Shown here piece by piece: positions 48,099-48,583 of a stretch of 48,583 nt of DNA (positions are counted from its first letter, which is position 1; each line of letters begins with the position of its first letter). This stretch comes from Lachnospiraceae bacterium (lineage in GTDB: Bacteria > Bacillota > Clostridia > Lachnospirales > Lachnospiraceae), in NCBI GenBank assembly GCA_017544835.1, contig JAFYDI010000010.1, positions 1-48,583 on the forward strand. The letters are read 5' to 3'. The notes beneath the pieces were generated by a model that did no database searches, was not told the origin of the DNA, and was given only the letters and a program-made list of their open reading frames with translations. The position numbers and the translations under genes are program-made.

Positions 48099-48107
48099 TG
48101 TTATATT
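48099..48107 (+). promoter_or_regulatory. extended -10 element before the GH13 gene
   Basis: TGTTATATT (48099-48107) lies 43 bases before the ATG. The -35 region (TACAAA at 48079-48084) is weak. Confidence 0.45.
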
Positions 48108-48149
48108 GTAAATGTTGTGAAAAGTATTTCAAGGAATGGTTGTAAGGTT

Positions 48150-48583
48150 ATGCAGATTCTTGTGTCACAAGCCACATTTAAAGGATACGGAGTGTTTTAT
48201 GAAGGTAACAAGCTCTACGCATGCGCAGTGTTAAGCCACCTTCATAATGCCGGTATTTTGCTTTATAACAGCGACAACTACACTGAGACCAAAAAGGTTA
48301 TTGTTCCCGAGGATTATTTCATCGGTGACGTAATGTGCGTATATCTTTCCGGCTTTGAGTTTAAAGACAAAGCTTATTTATTCTTTGCGGATGATAAGAC
48401 TTTGGTTGATCCTTACGCAAGGGCGATTACATCTGACGGTAAGTATGGTCTTATTGTAAGGGAGAAAGCATATCCTTCTTTTGCCGACGACAAGAAATCG
48501 TTTGTTAAATTTGAAGATTCGATTTTATATACACTTAATGTCAGAGGCTATACAATGGCCGACAAAAGCGTGAAGGCGGCGCG
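48150..48583 (+). CDS. GH13 alpha-glucan enzyme, pullulanase/debranching-like (5' part)
   Basis: The frame from ATG 48150 stays open to the window edge (144 codons), so the gene is cut. The protein starts with a beta-rich domain like CBM48 (G-Y-G-V-F-Y-E-G, L-Y-N-S-D-N-Y-T-E-T, F-I-G-D-V-M-C-V-Y), then L-V-D-P-Y-A-R-A-I-T-S, which matches the D-P-Y-A-x-A of GH13 debranching enzymes, and I-L-Y-T-L-N-V-R-G-Y-T, equivalent to the I-Y-E-x-H-V-R-x-F-T strand that opens the catalytic barrel. Catalytic residues lie beyond the edge. Glycogen debranching or pullulan use is likely. AAGG close to the ATG is a poor ribosome site. Confidence 0.75.
   Translation, partial: MQILVSQATFKGYGVFYEGNKLYACAVLSHLHNAGILLYNSDNYTETKKVIVPEDYFIGDVMCVYLSGFEFKDKAYLFFADDKTLVDPYARAITSDGKYGLIVREKAYPSFADDKKSFVKFEDSILYTLNVRGYTMADKSVKAA

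Overview
The window reads as a contiguous chromosomal segment of an anaerobic, low-to-middle GC Gram-positive bacterium of the class Clostridia, most likely a Lachnospiraceae relative (Butyrivibrio/Roseburia-like). The evidence is gene order (rpmF-plsX-acpP-rnc-smc-ftsY and ylxM-ffh-rpsP-khpA-rimM-trmD-rplS), oxygen-independent nucleotide reduction (nrdDG), strong AGGAGG-type ribosome sites, T-box control of tyrS and many extended -10 promoters. This placement is inference from gene content; no 16S gene is present.

Layout. 1-7031: yceD (3' end), rpmF, plsX, acpP, rnc, smc, ftsY, covering lipid precursor synthesis, RNA processing, chromosome organisation and membrane targeting. 7038-9098: threonine dehydratase with ACT domain and an AraC-type regulator. 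9206-13211: ylxM, ffh (broken by one base in this sequence), rpsP, khpA, rimM, trmD, rplS. 13289-18358: two type I signal peptidases flanking the ribosome GTPase rbgA, then rnhB, a FliK-like protein, a small FlhB-C-like protein and yraN. 18451-21761: an OmpR-type two-component pair. 21804-22994 (minus): long-form PRPP synthetase, divergent from 23107-27494: DUF512 protein, der, plsY, gpsA. 27484-29499: MoxR-type AAA+ ATPase with a VWA partner. 29572-34052: two tandem hybrid sensor kinases, the second apparently catalytically dead. 34062-35632: promoter, tyrosine T-box, tyrS. 35727-38295: cdd, a membrane-anchored MutS-like ATPase, rnhA. 38308-41697: nrdD, nrdG and dut behind a pair of probable NrdR boxes. 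41820-44393: a DegV protein and a third hybrid kinase. 44485-48583: gltX, a compact UvrD-type helicase, a convergent DUF1292 gene and the start of a GH13 alpha-glucan enzyme.

Most of the window is core housekeeping and tightly packed: overlapping TAATG/ATGA junctions are common, and the only gap above 300 bases (34053-34408) is filled by the T-box leader. I see no insertion sequence, prophage, CRISPR array, rRNA or tRNA gene.

The points most worth a second look are: (a) the single-base frameshift in essential ffh; (b) two tandem hybrid kinases in which an apparent pseudo-receiver precedes a true receiver, the second having lost its ATP-binding motifs; (c) a perfect 11-bp inverted repeat around the ylxM-ffh promoter that also covers the ylxM ribosome site; (d) NrdR boxes 31 bp apart on the nrdD promoter; (e) a probably leaderless signal peptidase transcript; (f) a FliK-like/FlhB-like pair embedded in a translation operon with no other flagellar gene; (g) a membrane-anchored MutS-like ATPase.
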